Assembly: GCF_000186865.1 (NCBI RefSeq)
Contig: NW_008705586.1
Span: 278,802 to 342,801 of the forward strand
Direction: 5' to 3'
From: Aureococcus anophagefferens
Lineage: Eukaryota; Sar; Pelagophyceae; Pelagomonadales; Pelagomonadaceae
DNA: 64,000 bases
Shown one piece after another: positions 34,988 through 45,809 of this stretch. Below the pieces are notes generated by a model that saw only the letters and a list, made by a program, of their open reading frames with translations, did no database searches and had not been told where the DNA came from. Within the stretch, counting starts at the first letter, position 1. Each line of letters starts with the position of its first letter. The position numbers and the translations under genes are program-made.

Positions 34988-36118
34988 CTAGGTGCGGACG
35001 CCGAAGACCTCCTCGAGCTGGATGCAGGAGTCGAGCTTGAAGTCGTTGGCGCGCGATAGGGCCTCGTCGCGCTGCTGGCGCGTCCGCTTGAGCCGCGCCT
35101 GGTAGACGAGCCTCCGCTGCTGCTCCTTCTGGTTGTAGCAGCCGTAGCGCAGGTTCGTCTCGAACTCGGACTCGACGGACTGGTCGATGCGCGCGAGGCT
35201 GTAGGGGTCGCGCGCGTACTTTGCGGAGAAGCCGTCGCCGACCCAGTAGCGGATGTCGCGCGTCACGCCGCGCGACTTGGTGAACCGCTCGACCGTGTAC
35301 TTGCCCTTGCGCTCCAGGGAGAAGGGCGACTCGGCGTACTGGTTCGGGTAGGAGAAGAAGGACAGCGCGAAGAGGAGCAGCAACGGCAGGAGCTGGAGGA
35401 GCTGCTGCGCCTGGTTCGGCGGCGGCTGGCGCCGCGCCTGCGGGTACGCGCGCGCGGGCCCCGCCTGGCGGCGGCCGCGGCCCGGGTCCACGCCGAAGAA
35501 CATGTTGAAGATGTCCTCGGGCGAGATGTCGTCGTCGTGGAAGCCGCCGCCGCCGCCGCGGCGCCGCTGCTGCTGCTGCGGCGCCGCGTCCTCGTCGCCG
35601 TAGCGGTCGTACGACGCGCGCTTCTCGCCGTCGGAGAGCACCGCGTAGGCGAGCCCGACGCACTTGAAGGCCTCGTCGGCCATGGGCGCGCGGTTCTTGT
35701 CCGGGTGGAACTTGAGCGCCAGCTTCCGGTAGGCCTTCTTGATCTCGTCGTCGCCCGCGGACTTGGAGACGCCGAGGACCTCGTAGTGGCCCCGGTTCTT
35801 CAGCCGGAGGATCTGGCGCACGGCCTCGGCCTGCTGCGGCGTGTGGTCCGCCTTCGCCTCCGACGGCGCGCTCCCCGTCGACGCGCGCCGCTGCGTCGGC
35901 GTCGACCGCGGCTGCCGCGGCGCGGCCGCGCCGGCGTCGGGCTGGCTCGCGCCGCGCTGTGCGCGCGCGCGGAGGTCCGCGACGCCCGAGAGCTCCGCGC
36001 CGCCGGCGAGCCGCACGGACTTGTCGCAGTATTTGATGCACATGGCGAACTTCCCCTCGCGCAGGTACTTGGCCGCGAGGTCCCGGCACTTGAGCGCCTC
36101 GTCGCGGTTCGCCTCCAT
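34988..36118 (-). CDS. ER J-domain co-chaperone, DNAJB12/DNAJB14-like
   Basis: 376 residues from ATG 36118. The N-terminus [31 protein letters not shown] is the TPR-like segment found in the family. The J domain is at about residues 108-180: [35 protein letters not shown], with an intact HPD. A Gly-rich linker and [12 protein letters not shown] follow. A single membrane helix ([18 protein letters not shown]) and a C-terminal DUF1977-like domain ([38 protein letters not shown]) complete the DNAJB12/14 layout. It should recruit Hsp70 at the ER membrane for quality control. A ribosome-independent start further upstream has no support. Confidence 0.88.
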   Translation of the reverse strand: MEANRDEALKCRDLAAKYLREGKFAMCIKYCDKSVRLAGGAELSGVADLRARAQRGASQPDAGAAAPRQPRSTPTQRRASTGSAPSEAKADHTPQQAEAVRQILRLKNRGHYEVLGVSKSAGDDEIKKAYRKLALKFHPDKNRAPMADEAFKCVGLAYAVLSDGEKRASYDRYGDEDAAPQQQQRRRGGGGGFHDDDISPEDIFNMFFGVDPGRGRRQAGPARAYPQARRQPPPNQAQQLLQLLPLLLLFALSFFSYPNQYAESPFSLERKGKYTVERFTKSRGVTRDIRYWVGDGFSAKYARDPYSLARIDQSVESEFETNLRYGCYNQKEQQRRLVYQARLKRTRQQRDEALSRANDFKLDSCIQLEEVFGVRT

Positions 36119-36377
36119 GGTCGACGGGGGGCGCCGGGGTGCGGCGGTCGCTTCGTCGACGCGGGGCCGCGAGACGTTCGTCGAGAACGCGGGAGCGGCG
36201 CGCGGCTCGTGGGAGGCGCCCGGGAGCGGCGACAGCGGCGAACTATCGAGTCGCTCGACGCGTGGTGTGCTTTTGTGAGCCGAGCGGCAACGCCGTGTGC
36301 ATATCGGCACCCAGCCGACAGTGCCGCGGCGCGTCGTAGCATGGCCATGGCCAACCCGGAAGAAGCCCACCGCTAGG

Positions 36378-37973
36378 ATGAAGCGCTTCTACCTGACGAT
36401 GCTCTGGCTGCTGCGCCAGAGCAACAGCGACGCGCGCGCGAGCCTCGACAGCGACTGCGCCATGCGCTTCCAGGAGATCGAGGGCGGGCTGCCCCCGGAC
36501 ACGTCCTACTGGGTCTACAACCCGACGGTCGTGCGCACGGACGGGGGCAACTACCACGGCCTCGCGCGCGTCTCCCTAAGCCTCGGCGACGGCGGCGGCT
36601 GCAACGCCGCCGAGGCGTCGCGGTCCGGGACGAGCGCGGAGGACGTCGTCGCCGCCGCGGACGCGGTGCTCTACTGCCGGAAGTGGTACAGCGGCGGCCA
36701 CCGGGATTTGGTGATCCAGTGGTGGGCGCCGGCGGACGATATTTGCGATGCCCGGGTCGCGAAGATTCTGGGCGAGGGCGAGGACCCGCGCCTCTACCGG
36801 GCCGCGGCCGGCGCGGCGCACCCGTTCTATTTAACGGTGCAGCGCTGGGAGCTTCTGGCCTTCGACGACGACTTCGGCGCCTTCGAGGTGACGCGGGCCA
36901 TCTACCAAGCCCCCGTCACGGCCCGCGGCGGCCCGGCGAACGGCGAGCTCTTCGACACGCGGCTCGTCATGGAGGACCGGCGGACGTGCGGGGACTACGC
37001 GGCGCACGACTGCCCCTTCGAGCTCGGCAAGGACTACAAGGCCTACTGGCTCTGGCCGCGCCTGCTCTGGGCCTGCGGCGGGTCGCCGGCGGGCGCGGGG
37101 CGGATGGGCTGGATGTTCTGGGCGTCGACGTGGAACGCGACGTCGCACCTCGACTGGCGGTTCCCGTTCTACGAGGACAAGAACTGGTCGCCGTTCCCGG
37201 ACTACGCGACGTCGGGCCTCATGCTCTTCAAGTTCTCGCCGTTTATGACCTGCGCCGTCGAAACGACGGCGAAGCGCTGCGGGTCCTGCGTCCCGCGAGT
37301 CCGCGAAGGCAACGACGCGCGGACCGCGGACGCGTGCGACGGCGCGACGCGCCGGACGCTCGCGGACCTCAAGTCGCGCGGCCACCCGCCGCCGGACTAC
37401 CACCGCTGCGTCATCCACCTCAACGGCGTGCCGCTGCTGCAACCGCCGGCGGCCCTCGGCGCGCCGGACGGCGCCGGCCTCGGCGTCGCGCACACCGTGG
37501 TCCACGTGAGGTACGACGGGAGGACGCCCGACGAGGGGCCCGTCGTCCACGCGCTCCGCGACTACGACCACTTCTTCTTCCTCGCCTCGCCCGACGGCGT
37601 ATCGCGCGTGTCGCGGCCCATCCCGCTGCGCCGGAAGATCTCCCACGCGCCCTGGTTCGACTTCTGCGACCTGAGGAGGGACGTCGTCGACGACCGGACG
37701 GCGCGGAAGCGCCGCTTCGCGCACGCGTTCGGCGAGTGCGGCCGCAACGTCGCCTTCGTCTCCGGCGCCGACGCCACGCTCGACGGCGGCGTGTTGCTCT
37801 CCTACGGCGTCGGCGACCGCGAGAGCCGCGCGGTCGCGCTGACGGGCCCGTTCGTCGCCGCGCTCTTCGACGACGCGCGGAGAAGCGACGCGCCATCTTC
37901 AACTTCAACGACAACGTCAAAATCCGAGAAGAAGAAGAAGCGGAGCCGCCTGCGGAGCGTCTTCGGGGGCTAA
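36378..37973 (+). CDS. GH130-like beta-propeller glycan enzyme
   Basis: 531 residues from ATG 36378. Blade motifs in order: [53 protein letters not shown], and near the end [19 protein letters not shown]. These match the five-bladed propeller of GH130 mannoside phosphorylases and relatives, where a conserved Asp or Glu in these loops binds the sugar (GxxDxR, EKNW, SYGxxD). I cannot tell phosphorylase from hydrolase or a glycosyltransferase-like relative. No signal peptide is visible at this start; the hydrophobic [12 protein letters not shown] may be a weak one. The C-terminus is basic. Confidence 0.6.
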   Translation: MKRFYLTMLWLLRQSNSDARASLDSDCAMRFQEIEGGLPPDTSYWVYNPTVVRTDGGNYHGLARVSLSLGDGGGCNAAEASRSGTSAEDVVAAADAVLYCRKWYSGGHRDLVIQWWAPADDICDARVAKILGEGEDPRLYRAAAGAAHPFYLTVQRWELLAFDDDFGAFEVTRAIYQAPVTARGGPANGELFDTRLVMEDRRTCGDYAAHDCPFELGKDYKAYWLWPRLLWACGGSPAGAGRMGWMFWASTWNATSHLDWRFPFYEDKNWSPFPDYATSGLMLFKFSPFMTCAVETTAKRCGSCVPRVREGNDARTADACDGATRRTLADLKSRGHPPPDYHRCVIHLNGVPLLQPPAALGAPDGAGLGVAHTVVHVRYDGRTPDEGPVVHALRDYDHFFFLASPDGVSRVSRPIPLRRKISHAPWFDFCDLRRDVVDDRTARKRRFAHAFGECGRNVAFVSGADATLDGGVLLSYGVGDRESRAVALTGPFVAALFDDARRSDAPSSTSTTTSKSEKKKKRSRLRSVFGG

Positions 37974-38076
37974 TCGCTGGTCTTTTAAAGGGGGCTCATC
38001 CGGTTACAGGGTCGCGGCGCGCGGGGGAGGAACTTCGTGGCGGGGGATGCGGCGCTCGCGAAAAAAATTCGGGCGC

Positions 38077-41058
38077 TCACAGGATGCGCTCGTGGCGCGC
38101 CGGCACGCGATTCAAGACGTTGGCCACCCGGCCCGGGTAGTCGTTGATGGGCTGGGCCGGGTCGAGGCACGGCGGATACATCGCGACCAAGTAGGGAAAC
38201 GTGAAGAAGCCCTTGTAGAACGCCGGCGGCGGGACGAAGGCCACGGGCACGAAGACGCACATGAAGAAGGCAAACGTCAAAAACCCCGTGATGCGCTCGT
38301 CGCCCCAGGTGAAGATGCCGACGCCCTGCTCGAGCACCGTCGCGCACTCGTTGAAGACGTACTCGACCATCACCAACGTCTCGACGAAGTCCGAGTACTG
38401 GCGCTTGAAGGACGTGAGCGGGTCGAGCTCGTCGTACTCGTCGGGCTCGACCTCCGACTCCGTCAGCGTCTGGAGCGTCGCGTCGCGGTCCCGCGACGGC
38501 TCGTGGGCCTTGACGAAGGAGCCCTTGGACAGCTCCAGGTCGACGCCGATGGAGTCGAGCTGCGTCTTCCGGCGGCACGAGAAGTTCCGCGCGGTCGAGT
38601 AGAAGAAGCCGCAGAAGATGAAGGTCCAGATCCACTTCGGGTAGTAGATGAGCCAGAGCATGACCGTCGCGACGATGGCCGTGCGGCTGTGGGGCCGCCA
38701 GTGGTAGATCTCGAACGTCTCCGTCGCGACGTTGCCGTAGATCATCATGACGTCCTTGAGGCGCATGGCCGCGACCTTCATCTTGCGCAGGTCCGCGGAG
38801 AGGGACTTGCCCCAGTCGTGGGTCGCCTCGCTGTTGTCGACGCCCCAGGAGTGCGTGTCGCTCTTGAGCACGTCCTCGCCGACGGCCTTGGCTATCGGCG
38901 GGTCCGCCTTCGCGAGCGCGCGCGTGACCTCCCGGTCGTGGGCCTGGCGCAGCCAGAGCTCGTGCTTGCCCGGCAGGGGCCGCCAGTAGTGCGTGTTGAA
39001 GCGCACGGGGCCCAGGTACTGCAAGAGGAGGAACCACTGCGACTTCGTCGTCATGCAGATGGACACGTCGACGTCGCCGATGACGCGCGCGTTCGACCCC
39101 TTGTCCGTGCCCACGATCAGCGGCGCCTTCTTGCGGTACTCGAAGCCCGTCGACGCCAGGGACGCCGCGCGCACCTTGACCTTGCCCAGGGGCGCGTGCT
39201 TGTTCGCGCCGTCGTAGAACGCGATCGTGAGCATGTTGAAGGGGTCGACGACGCCGAGCTGGACCTCGCCGCCGCCCCAGTCGAACTTGGCGTAGCCGTC
39301 CTTCGTGTCCTCCTTGCGCTGCCGCGGGTCCAGCGTCGCCCAGTGGGGCGAGATGCGCAGCACCGCGTAGGGGTCGCAGCGGTCTCCCACGGCGCCGAAC
39401 GCGCCCTTGCGCTTGCCGCCGGCCATGGCGTCCTTGAGGATGTCGCTCTCCAGGACGCCCTTCTTCTTGAACGTCGCCTCGCCCAGTTTCACCGTGATCT
39501 GCGCGATGGAGTCGTTGTCGCGGTGGAAGTAGCCCTCGTCGATCCACGCGCGGACCTTCAGGTCGCCGACGACCTCGCCCGCCGTCGACTTGGCGCCGCC
39601 TAAACCCCAGCGGGACTTGGACTTGTTCTGGACGACGGCGGCGCGCCGCGACGACTCGCGCTTCTGGGGCTTGGCGTCCTCGTCGTCCGAGCCCGGCGCG
39701 CCGGACCCGGCGCGCTTCCGCTGGACGGCCGCGGTGGGCGAGTGGAGCGCGTCGTTGACCTCGTCGGCCTTGTCGCTGATCTTCTTGCGGGCGTTGAGCT
39801 GGAGCCACTTCGTGTGGGCGATCGTCGCGTTCTCGCAGAGGCCCTTGCCCGGGTTGTACGCGAGCCGGAACTCCTTCACCGCGTCCTCCTCCTCGTCGCC
39901 CGCCTTCTTCGACGGCTCCGGCAGCTTGCCCGGCGCCTCCAGCACCAAGGGGATGTCGATCTGCCCCAGAATCTCGTCCTCGCCCAGCCCCAGGTCCGAC
40001 ATGAGCGGCGCGTTGCGGATGCGGAGCGTGAGCGGCTCCTTGCAGTAGGGCTGCGTCAGCAGCATGGAGAAGTCCTCGACCATCCAGCCGTCCTCGTCGA
40101 GCTCCGTGCGGCCCCGCGACGGCGCGACGACGCGGTCGCCGAGGCAGAGCTCGACGTAGGGCCGCGCGGAGTAGTCCAGATCGTGGAGCCACCGGCAGTC
40201 GAGCGTCTGGACGCGGAGCACGGCCGTGTGGCACTCCGTGTAGCGCACGCAGCGCGGCCCCTTCTTGCGGTCCTTCCGCGGCGCGTCGCCCTCGCCGAGA
40301 CCCGTCTTGAAGGGGTCGGACACCGGCGGCAGGTCCACCAGCCCGCCCATGACCGTCGTCCCGTGGCCGCGCGTCTCCTCAAAGTCCGCCGCGCAGAGCA
40401 TGGTCTTCGCCGTGTCCCGGAACCAGTCGCCGGGCGCCTTGCGCTTCGTGCCCAGGAACGCCGCCTTGGCGTCGGCGTCGTTGCGGTTCCCGCGCCACAT
40501 CGCGACCTCCAGGGTCTCCTCCGCGTCCTCCGCGGTGACGATGGTCTTCATCTTCCGCTCGACGTCGTTGCCCAGCGCCATGATGGAGCTCACGTCCATG
40601 CCCTCGGCGTTCGGCCCGTCGGCCAGGGCCGTGGTCGCCGGGACGAGCGCCAGCAGCCGCGGCGCCTTCTCCGACTCGCTGCTCGTCGGCAGCTCCGCGA
40701 GCGCCGCATCGTCCAGGGCGACGCTGCACTGGCCGAGCTCGACCTCGAAGACGCCCCCGACGTCGACGACCTTGAAGTCCACGCTCCGGCCCGCCCGCAC
40801 GTTGTCGTAGGGGAACATGACGAGGTGGTCCCACTGCGGGCTGCTCGCGTGCTCGCAGACGCCCGTCGCGCCCTCCAGCCGCCCGCTCGTCACCTGGCAG
40901 AGGCAGCTCGGGTCCCGCGTCGTCGGCGTCATCTTGTACTCCTCGATGGCCTTGAACGTCGACTTGAGGTCGCCGTCCTGCACGCTCAGGCCCCGCGCGC
41001 GCATGATGCGCACGAAGACGCAGGCGCCGCTGTCGGCGCTCTCCTCGCGCTTGCTCAT
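38077..41058 (-). CDS. MCTP-like multiple C2 and transmembrane protein
   Basis: 993 residues from ATG 41058. A first C2-like domain is at about residues 10-140 (CVFVRIMRARGLSVQDGD...HASSPQWDHLVMFPY). A second is at about 255-400 (VLRVQTLDCRWLHDLDYSARPYVELCLGD). A third, divergent and interrupted, is at about 500-720 (VGDLKVRAWIDEG...QITVKLGEATF). The C-terminal membrane region has ATVMLWLIYYPKWIWTFIFCGFFY, then TGFLTFAFFMCVFVPVAFVPP, and ends LNRVPARHERIL, like the PRT-C tail of MCTP proteins. MCTPs tether ER to other membranes, often with Ca2+. Several acidic Ca2+ ligands look incomplete, so Ca2+ binding is uncertain. The gene is on one exon. Confidence 0.7.
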   Translation of the reverse strand: MSKREESADSGACVFVRIMRARGLSVQDGDLKSTFKAIEEYKMTPTTRDPSCLCQVTSGRLEGATGVCEHASSPQWDHLVMFPYDNVRAGRSVDFKVVDVGGVFEVELGQCSVALDDAALAELPTSSESEKAPRLLALVPATTALADGPNAEGMDVSSIMALGNDVERKMKTIVTAEDAEETLEVAMWRGNRNDADAKAAFLGTKRKAPGDWFRDTAKTMLCAADFEETRGHGTTVMGGLVDLPPVSDPFKTGLGEGDAPRKDRKKGPRCVRYTECHTAVLRVQTLDCRWLHDLDYSARPYVELCLGDRVVAPSRGRTELDEDGWMVEDFSMLLTQPYCKEPLTLRIRNAPLMSDLGLGEDEILGQIDIPLVLEAPGKLPEPSKKAGDEEEDAVKEFRLAYNPGKGLCENATIAHTKWLQLNARKKISDKADEVNDALHSPTAAVQRKRAGSGAPGSDDEDAKPQKRESSRRAAVVQNKSKSRWGLGGAKSTAGEVVGDLKVRAWIDEGYFHRDNDSIAQITVKLGEATFKKKGVLESDILKDAMAGGKRKGAFGAVGDRCDPYAVLRISPHWATLDPRQRKEDTKDGYAKFDWGGGEVQLGVVDPFNMLTIAFYDGANKHAPLGKVKVRAASLASTGFEYRKKAPLIVGTDKGSNARVIGDVDVSICMTTKSQWFLLLQYLGPVRFNTHYWRPLPGKHELWLRQAHDREVTRALAKADPPIAKAVGEDVLKSDTHSWGVDNSEATHDWGKSLSADLRKMKVAAMRLKDVMMIYGNVATETFEIYHWRPHSRTAIVATVMLWLIYYPKWIWTFIFCGFFYSTARNFSCRRKTQLDSIGVDLELSKGSFVKAHEPSRDRDATLQTLTESEVEPDEYDELDPLTSFKRQYSDFVETLVMVEYVFNECATVLEQGVGIFTWGDERITGFLTFAFFMCVFVPVAFVPPPAFYKGFFTFPYLVAMYPPCLDPAQPINDYPGRVANVLNRVPARHERIL

Positions 41059-41396
41059 GGTTGTTTTTGTTGGTTTCCTTTTACGACCGCGCGCCGCCGA
41101 TGCCGCCGCCTCGACTCCTAGGCCGTCCGGCCCATGAGTGCTCGGGTGGTGGCAAGGAAGCTTGGGGCCGCACAAGCTGCCCGCGTCGATGGTGGCCATC
41201 CAGCCTCGTCATTGAAGTTTGCACGCGAAGGCATCGCTGATCAAAGCTGCCACAGCAGCTCGGACGCCTAGGAGGCCTCCTGCCGCCGCACACCCCGCCG
41301 CGCGCGACGTTTCGACCAGGTGCGCTCCGCCTCGTGCGCGCGCGCGACGACCGCGTGCGCACCGTTCACCGGTTCAGGCCGCGCGCACGCTCCACC
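41059..41396. other. 338-bp divergent intergenic region
   Basis: It lies between the start of the MCTP-like gene and the start of the small two-exon gene. It is less GC-rich near 41060-41240 and CG-rich near 41290-41380. Likely bidirectional promoter; no gene seen. Confidence 0.5.
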
Positions 41397-41674
41397 ATGG
41401 CCATCGAGGACCTGTCGACGACGACGATCTTCATGATGATCTTCGGCCTGGTGCGTGCGCGCGCGCGCGCCGGGACCGCCTCCGGGGACGCCGCTCCGCG
41501 CGCGCGCGCCGCCGCCGCCGCGCGCGACGCGCAAAAAAGACGACGGCGCCGCGCGCGCGCGCGGAGCGGCCGCGCGGCCGCGATTCGGGGCGGCCGGCGC
41601 AGGTCCTGCTCTCCTTCGGCGGCGGCGCGCTCGCGGCCTACATCTACGACGAGGACAGGAAGAAGGACAAGTAG
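41397..41674 (+). CDS. 41-residue single-pass membrane microprotein, two exons
   Basis: Exon 1 is 41397-41450 and exon 2 is 41603-41674. The spliced product begins MAIEDLSTTTIFMMIFGL and continues VLLSFGGGALAAYIYDEDR. It has one hydrophobic helix of about 20 residues and a basic tail DRKKDK. The donor GTGCGT and acceptor GGCGCAG are both phase 0. Without splicing the frame runs into CG-repeat sequence. The protein resembles small subunits of membrane complexes (oxidase, OST or photosystem types), but I cannot match it to one. Confidence 0.6.
41451..41602 (+). other. 152-nt intron with long CG-rich inverted repeat
   Basis: It starts GTGCGTGCGC and ends GGCGCAG. Inside, GCCGCTCCGCGCGCGCGCG (from 41499) pairs with the reverse-complement segment near 41548-41572, so the intron can fold into a strong hairpin. 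This looks like a terminal-inverted-repeat core. Confidence 0.7.
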
Positions 41675-41788
41675 CGCTCTTTCGAGGCGGCGCTCGTCGG
41701 AGGCGGCGCTCGCGCGGCGGCCCCGCGCGCTCCGGGCGAGGCAAAAAAAATAAATTTACATACTATACAGAAAAATTCGGTCGATGCG

Positions 41789-42874
41789 TCAGTCGGCGAC
41801 GACGGGGGGCGCCTGGTGGCCGGCCTTGGTCAGCCTCCGGAAGAGGGACCCCCACTTGGAGGAGTTCCAGGCGCCGGGCTCCGCGGCGCCGCCGCCGAGG
41901 ACCGTGGCCTTGAGGCCCGTGTCGCCGTCGGCGAGCTTCGCCGCGTCGAGGTCGCCGTCGTCGTTGGCCCAGTTCGCCCAGGGCAGGTGGGCCTCGACGG
42001 CGGCCTTGTCGAAGGGGTACTGCGCGGCGAGCGCGTTGACGACGTCCGCGCGTTTGACGACGTCGCCGCGCGCGAGGACGGCGACCCACTGGGCCGGCGC
42101 GAACTCGAGGGGCGGCATGACGCGCTCCCGCGCGAAGCCGCGCCGGCAGGAGGGGCACCGGCGCCCCTGGAGCTGCCGCGCGCAGTGCGCGTGGAGCACG
42201 TGCGTGCAACTCCGTCGGCGCCGGCCGTCGGACAGGTAGCAGACCGGCGACCGCCAGAGCTCCTCGAGGCACACGGGGCAGACGTCGCCGCCGTTGTCGT
42301 CGTCCTCGGCGGCGTCGGCCTCGAGGAGCAGGTGCGGCGGCAGCGCGCCGTGCTGGCGCGGGAGCGGCGACGCGGAGCCGAGCTCCGCGGCCAGCAGGCG
42401 CACGGACGACGTCGACCGCTCGGCCTCCTGGCAGACGTCGACGACGGCGGCGACGAAGGCCTCCGCGCTCGTCCGCCGGTGCCGCGGCGGGCTCGGCTTC
42501 GGGAGCCCCCGGTCCGACTCCTTCGCCGGCCGCGGCTTCAGGAGCAGCCTGCGGCCGTCGGCGAGGGAGATGCGGACGCCGCCCTTGGACGGCTTGGCCT
42601 CGGCGCCGCGCAGGTCCAGCGCGTCGAGGCCGTCCGCGAGGGCCGCGGCCGCGGCGCCGTCGGTCCGATCGTCCTCGTAGAACGCCAGCCGCTGCCGCGA
42701 GCGGCTCAGCACGCCCGTGCGCGCCTTCCAGCGCGGCACGAGCAGCCAGGGGTTCGCCAGCGACACGAGCACGGGCGCCGTGCAGCTCGCGCGCTCCGGG
42801 GAAGGCAGGCTGAGCTCGACGACCTCCCCGGCGTCCGGGACCTCGTACATCTGGCCGGCCACGCTGCCCCCCAT
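41789..42874 (-). CDS. RING-finger protein, probable E3 ubiquitin ligase
   Basis: 361 residues from ATG 42874. The RING is CPVCLEEL...CTHVLHAHCARQLQGRRCPSCRRGF (residues about 205-255), with the full C3HC4-type ligand set. The N-terminal half (residues 1-150) is a beta-rich unknown region with LVSLANPWLLVPRWKART. The segment after the RING (DVVKRADVVNALAAQYPFDKAAVEAHLPW) is helical, and DDGDLDAAKLADGDTG resembles a single degenerate EF-hand. The substrate is unknown. It is divergent from the sulfotransferase gene. Confidence 0.75.
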   Translation of the reverse strand: MGGSVAGQMYEVPDAGEVVELSLPSPERASCTAPVLVSLANPWLLVPRWKARTGVLSRSRQRLAFYEDDRTDGAAAAALADGLDALDLRGAEAKPSKGGVRISLADGRRLLLKPRPAKESDRGLPKPSPPRHRRTSAEAFVAAVVDVCQEAERSTSSVRLLAAELGSASPLPRQHGALPPHLLLEADAAEDDDNGGDVCPVCLEELWRSPVCYLSDGRRRRSCTHVLHAHCARQLQGRRCPSCRRGFARERVMPPLEFAPAQWVAVLARGDVVKRADVVNALAAQYPFDKAAVEAHLPWANWANDDGDLDAAKLADGDTGLKATVLGGGAAEPGAWNSSKWGSLFRRLTKAGHQAPPVVAD

Positions 42875-43130
42875 GGTTCGCGGACGCGGTGTCGACGGTG
42901 CGAGCTCTGGCGCGGTCGCCGGCGGTCGCGTTTTCGGTCGGCTGCACGCGCGCTGTGGGGGCGCGCAGCGTCCGCGTGAGAAAATTTATGCTGGGAGAGC
43001 GACAAACGGATGTCGGGCGGGCGGGCTGCCGGAATACAGCTGTAGGCTTCTGATATTACCCCTTCAAGGTTGTCGTGGAAGTTTGTGCGGCGTGACGGGC
43101 AGCGTCGATGGGCCGCGAAAAGCGGACCGC

Positions 43131-44618
43131 ATGACGTCGCTGCGCCTCCTCCTGCTGGCAACGTCGGCCGTCGCCATCAAGCTGCGCCTCCTCCACGACG
43201 AGTGCGTGAGCGTCGCCGGCGAGGCGGCCATCGCCGTCCTGTTCCACTTCGAGTACGACCCGCAGACGGAGCTCGCCGACGTGCGGCGCATCCGGCGCGC
43301 GTGCTGCGCCGCGGACCTCGCGCTCGGCGAGGCCGTCCGGTGCGCGGACCTCGCGTCGGCGCAGCGCGCGCTCGCGAAGCGCGGCGAGGCCGCGGCGCGG
43401 GCGGGGTTCGCGCACCTCTACGACGGCGACGACGACGGCGTCTTCCTCGTCTCGAAGACGAACGCCGTGAACGCGAGCCTGTGGCTCGCGGACGACGCGG
43501 GCGCGCGGCTCACGGAGGTCGCGCGCCTCGACGCGCCCTGCGACGTCGACGTCGCCGCGCCGAACCGGCCGCTCGCGATGGCCGTCCCGTTCGAGGGCCT
43601 CGAGGCCACGCAGGCCTGGCTCGAGGCGACGCTGAAGCGCAACGTCGTCGACGCGCCCGGGCCCGTCTACGACGACGAGGAGGTCATCAAGATCGCGGCC
43701 GTGGCGAACCCGTTCCTCGAGTGGGCGCTCCGGCGCGGCGACGCCGCGAGCTACGCCGCGCGGTGGGCGGACCACTACGGCGGCCTCGGCAGGGCGATCG
43801 TCTACCGCGCCGAGGACCTGGGCGACCTCCCGAACGTGCGCCACTTCATCCGCAAGACCGCGAGCCAGACGGGCCGCGGCGTCGTCGACGCGGCGACGTT
43901 CGCCGCGCCGCCGGTCGTCGACCGCGTCCTGGACTCGCGGCGCGTGCTGCGGGTCTGGCGCGACGGCGAACTGCGCGTCCTCGACAAGGACAGCGGCGCC
44001 CCCGTCGTCGCCGCGACCGCGCGCGAGATCAAGGCGCTCGCGGCCGCGCTGCCGCCGGCGCTCACGGCGACCTTCGCGTACCTCCCCTGGTACTTCGTGC
44101 ACGTGCCCAAGACCGGCGGCAAGTACGTCCGCGACCTCCTGCGGCGCTGCGCGCCCCTGGTCAACTACGGCCACCACTCCGCGGCGCGGGGCGCGGAGCA
44201 CTTTCTGACGCTGCGGGAGCCCGCGGACCGCTTCGAGTCGATGCTGACGATGCGGCTCGCGGAGCGGAAGCCCCGGCTCGACTGGCCCGGCGACCGCGTC
44301 GACTTCGACGACGCGAAACGCGCGCCCCTCGACGCGACGCTCGCCGCGTTCGCGGACGAGGACCTGCTGAACTTCGCGCCGTTCCGGACCTTCGGATTCT
44401 ACGCGAGCGACAAGTCGACGATCCTCTGCCGGCCGGGCGACGCGTTCGCGTTTCTCGACGCCTTCGGGGTCGTCGACCGCGACCCGGCCTGCGCCGCGGC
44501 GCCGCCGGCGCCGGCCAAGGCCGCGCGCGCGCAGGGCCGCTTCTCCGAGGCGTCGCGGGACCGCATCCGCCGCGTCTTCGCGGACGACACGAGCCTGTGG
44601 CGACGCGCCTGCGCGTAA
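43131..44618 (+). CDS. Secretory sulfotransferase-like protein
   Basis: 495 residues from ATG 43131. The N-terminus MTSLRLLLLATSAVAIKL is a signal peptide. The first 320 residues are a domain I do not recognise (VLFHFEYDPQTELADVRRIRRACC...). The C-terminal part has WYFVHVPKTGGKYVRDLLRRC, the 5'-phosphosulfate loop (PKTGG/S) of carbohydrate sulfotransferases, and HFLTLREPADRFESMLTMRL, the 3'-phosphate segment. It probably sulfates glycans in the Golgi. It is the second sulfotransferase-like gene in the window; the two differ strongly in sequence. Confidence 0.72.
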   Translation: MTSLRLLLLATSAVAIKLRLLHDECVSVAGEAAIAVLFHFEYDPQTELADVRRIRRACCAADLALGEAVRCADLASAQRALAKRGEAAARAGFAHLYDGDDDGVFLVSKTNAVNASLWLADDAGARLTEVARLDAPCDVDVAAPNRPLAMAVPFEGLEATQAWLEATLKRNVVDAPGPVYDDEEVIKIAAVANPFLEWALRRGDAASYAARWADHYGGLGRAIVYRAEDLGDLPNVRHFIRKTASQTGRGVVDAATFAAPPVVDRVLDSRRVLRVWRDGELRVLDKDSGAPVVAATAREIKALAAALPPALTATFAYLPWYFVHVPKTGGKYVRDLLRRCAPLVNYGHHSAARGAEHFLTLREPADRFESMLTMRLAERKPRLDWPGDRVDFDDAKRAPLDATLAAFADEDLLNFAPFRTFGFYASDKSTILCRPGDAFAFLDAFGVVDRDPACAAAPPAPAKAARAQGRFSEASRDRIRRVFADDTSLWRRACA

Positions 44619-44622
44619 ACTC

Positions 44623-45524
44623 TTACTTTTTCGCGTCGCGGCGGAGCGCGGCGATGGCGGCGATGAGGTGCTCGACCTCGGACTTGGCCGCGTCGACGGT
44701 CCAGCTCCCGCCGAAGGGGTCCGCGAGGTCGTCGACGAAGGACGAGATCAGGCTGAAGCAGCAGGCCAAAGTGGCGAACAAGACCGCCTCGAATCGCGGC
44801 GCGCCCAGGTCAACGAGCAAGAACCCGCCGAGCAGGACCCAGGAGATGACCGTGCAGGCATAGATCTGGATCGGCGGCAGCTCCGAGTAGAGCGCGCTCT
44901 TCCGCTCGCAGCGCGCCATGGACGCCCGGCGGTAGGCCTCCCCGCCCTGGCGGACGAGCTCCGGCGACCGCCGCTCGGTCGACGCCTCGAGCTCGTCGAC
45001 GACGCCGAGCAGCTTCGCCAGATCGTCCTGGTCGTTGGCGTCGAATGAGTCGTCCGCGGACGTGAAGCCCGTCGCCAGGAGCGCCGCCGCGTGGCCGTCG
45101 AGCACGTCGAGGCTCGAGCCCAGGGGGAACTTGGCGTGGCGCCGCGCCGTCGCGCCGCACGTTTCGACGAGCTCGCGCAGCGAGAACGCCTCGATGAACA
45201 GCTTGTCCTGGATCGTGCCCTGGCGGTCGAAGTAGTAGCTGTAGATCTGCCCGAGGATGACGGAATAGATCAGGCCCAGCAGCGTCGCGAAGGGGCCGAA
45301 GGCCTCGGAGGAGTTGGTCCGCGAGATGCCCAGGGTGTCGACCATCAGGGAATTGAGAACATCGCTTCCTAGCACGTAGGTGAGGTACGAGACGACGCCG
45401 ACGCCCGTGAGCCACGCGAGGCGCTTGACTCTGACACCTTTTAGCGCGTACCACTCCGAGAGGACCAGTTTCGGCGCCGGCAGTTCCACGGGCTCGCCAA
45501 AGGTCTCGCGCGTCGACGCCTACC
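44623..45524 (-). CDS. DUF4239 (bestrophin-like) membrane protein, 5' exon missing
   Basis: The C-terminal exon covers about 288 residues from the codon at 45489, which is GTG, so this is not the start. The frame continues upstream to an acceptor TTGGTAG at about 45525-45531 (reading GVDARETFGEPVELPAP is approximate). An upstream exon must supply the ATG, possibly the minus-strand frame starting near 45738. The protein has two N-terminal membrane segments (LAWLTGVGVVSYLTYVLG; FGPFATLLGLIYSVILGQIYSYY), a cytosolic helical region, two more segments (YACTVISWVLLGGFLLV; VLFATLACCFSLISSFV), and the DPFGGSW motif. This is the DUF4239 pattern, likely an ion channel relative. Confidence 0.65.
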
Positions 45525-45809
45525 AAGTGCGACGGGGTCGTATTTCTTCACATCTTCAGGTGGAATTCACGCGAAAAACACTCCTGTCGCTCGACGCTGG
45601 TCGACGCCGCCGCGCGGACGTCTGCACGGAGCTGCGAGCGACGCGGGAATGCGAAGCCTTCGACGTGGCCGATGAGGAGGACGAGAGAGAAGCAGGCTCC
45701 GAACACACCCATCGTCTCCGGGCAGCTTGCGACACCATCGAGGAAAGTTTTGGGTGTCGCGTGGTTGCCTTTTGGGGCAGCTCATCGATGGTGTACCGCT
45801 GAATCCGCC

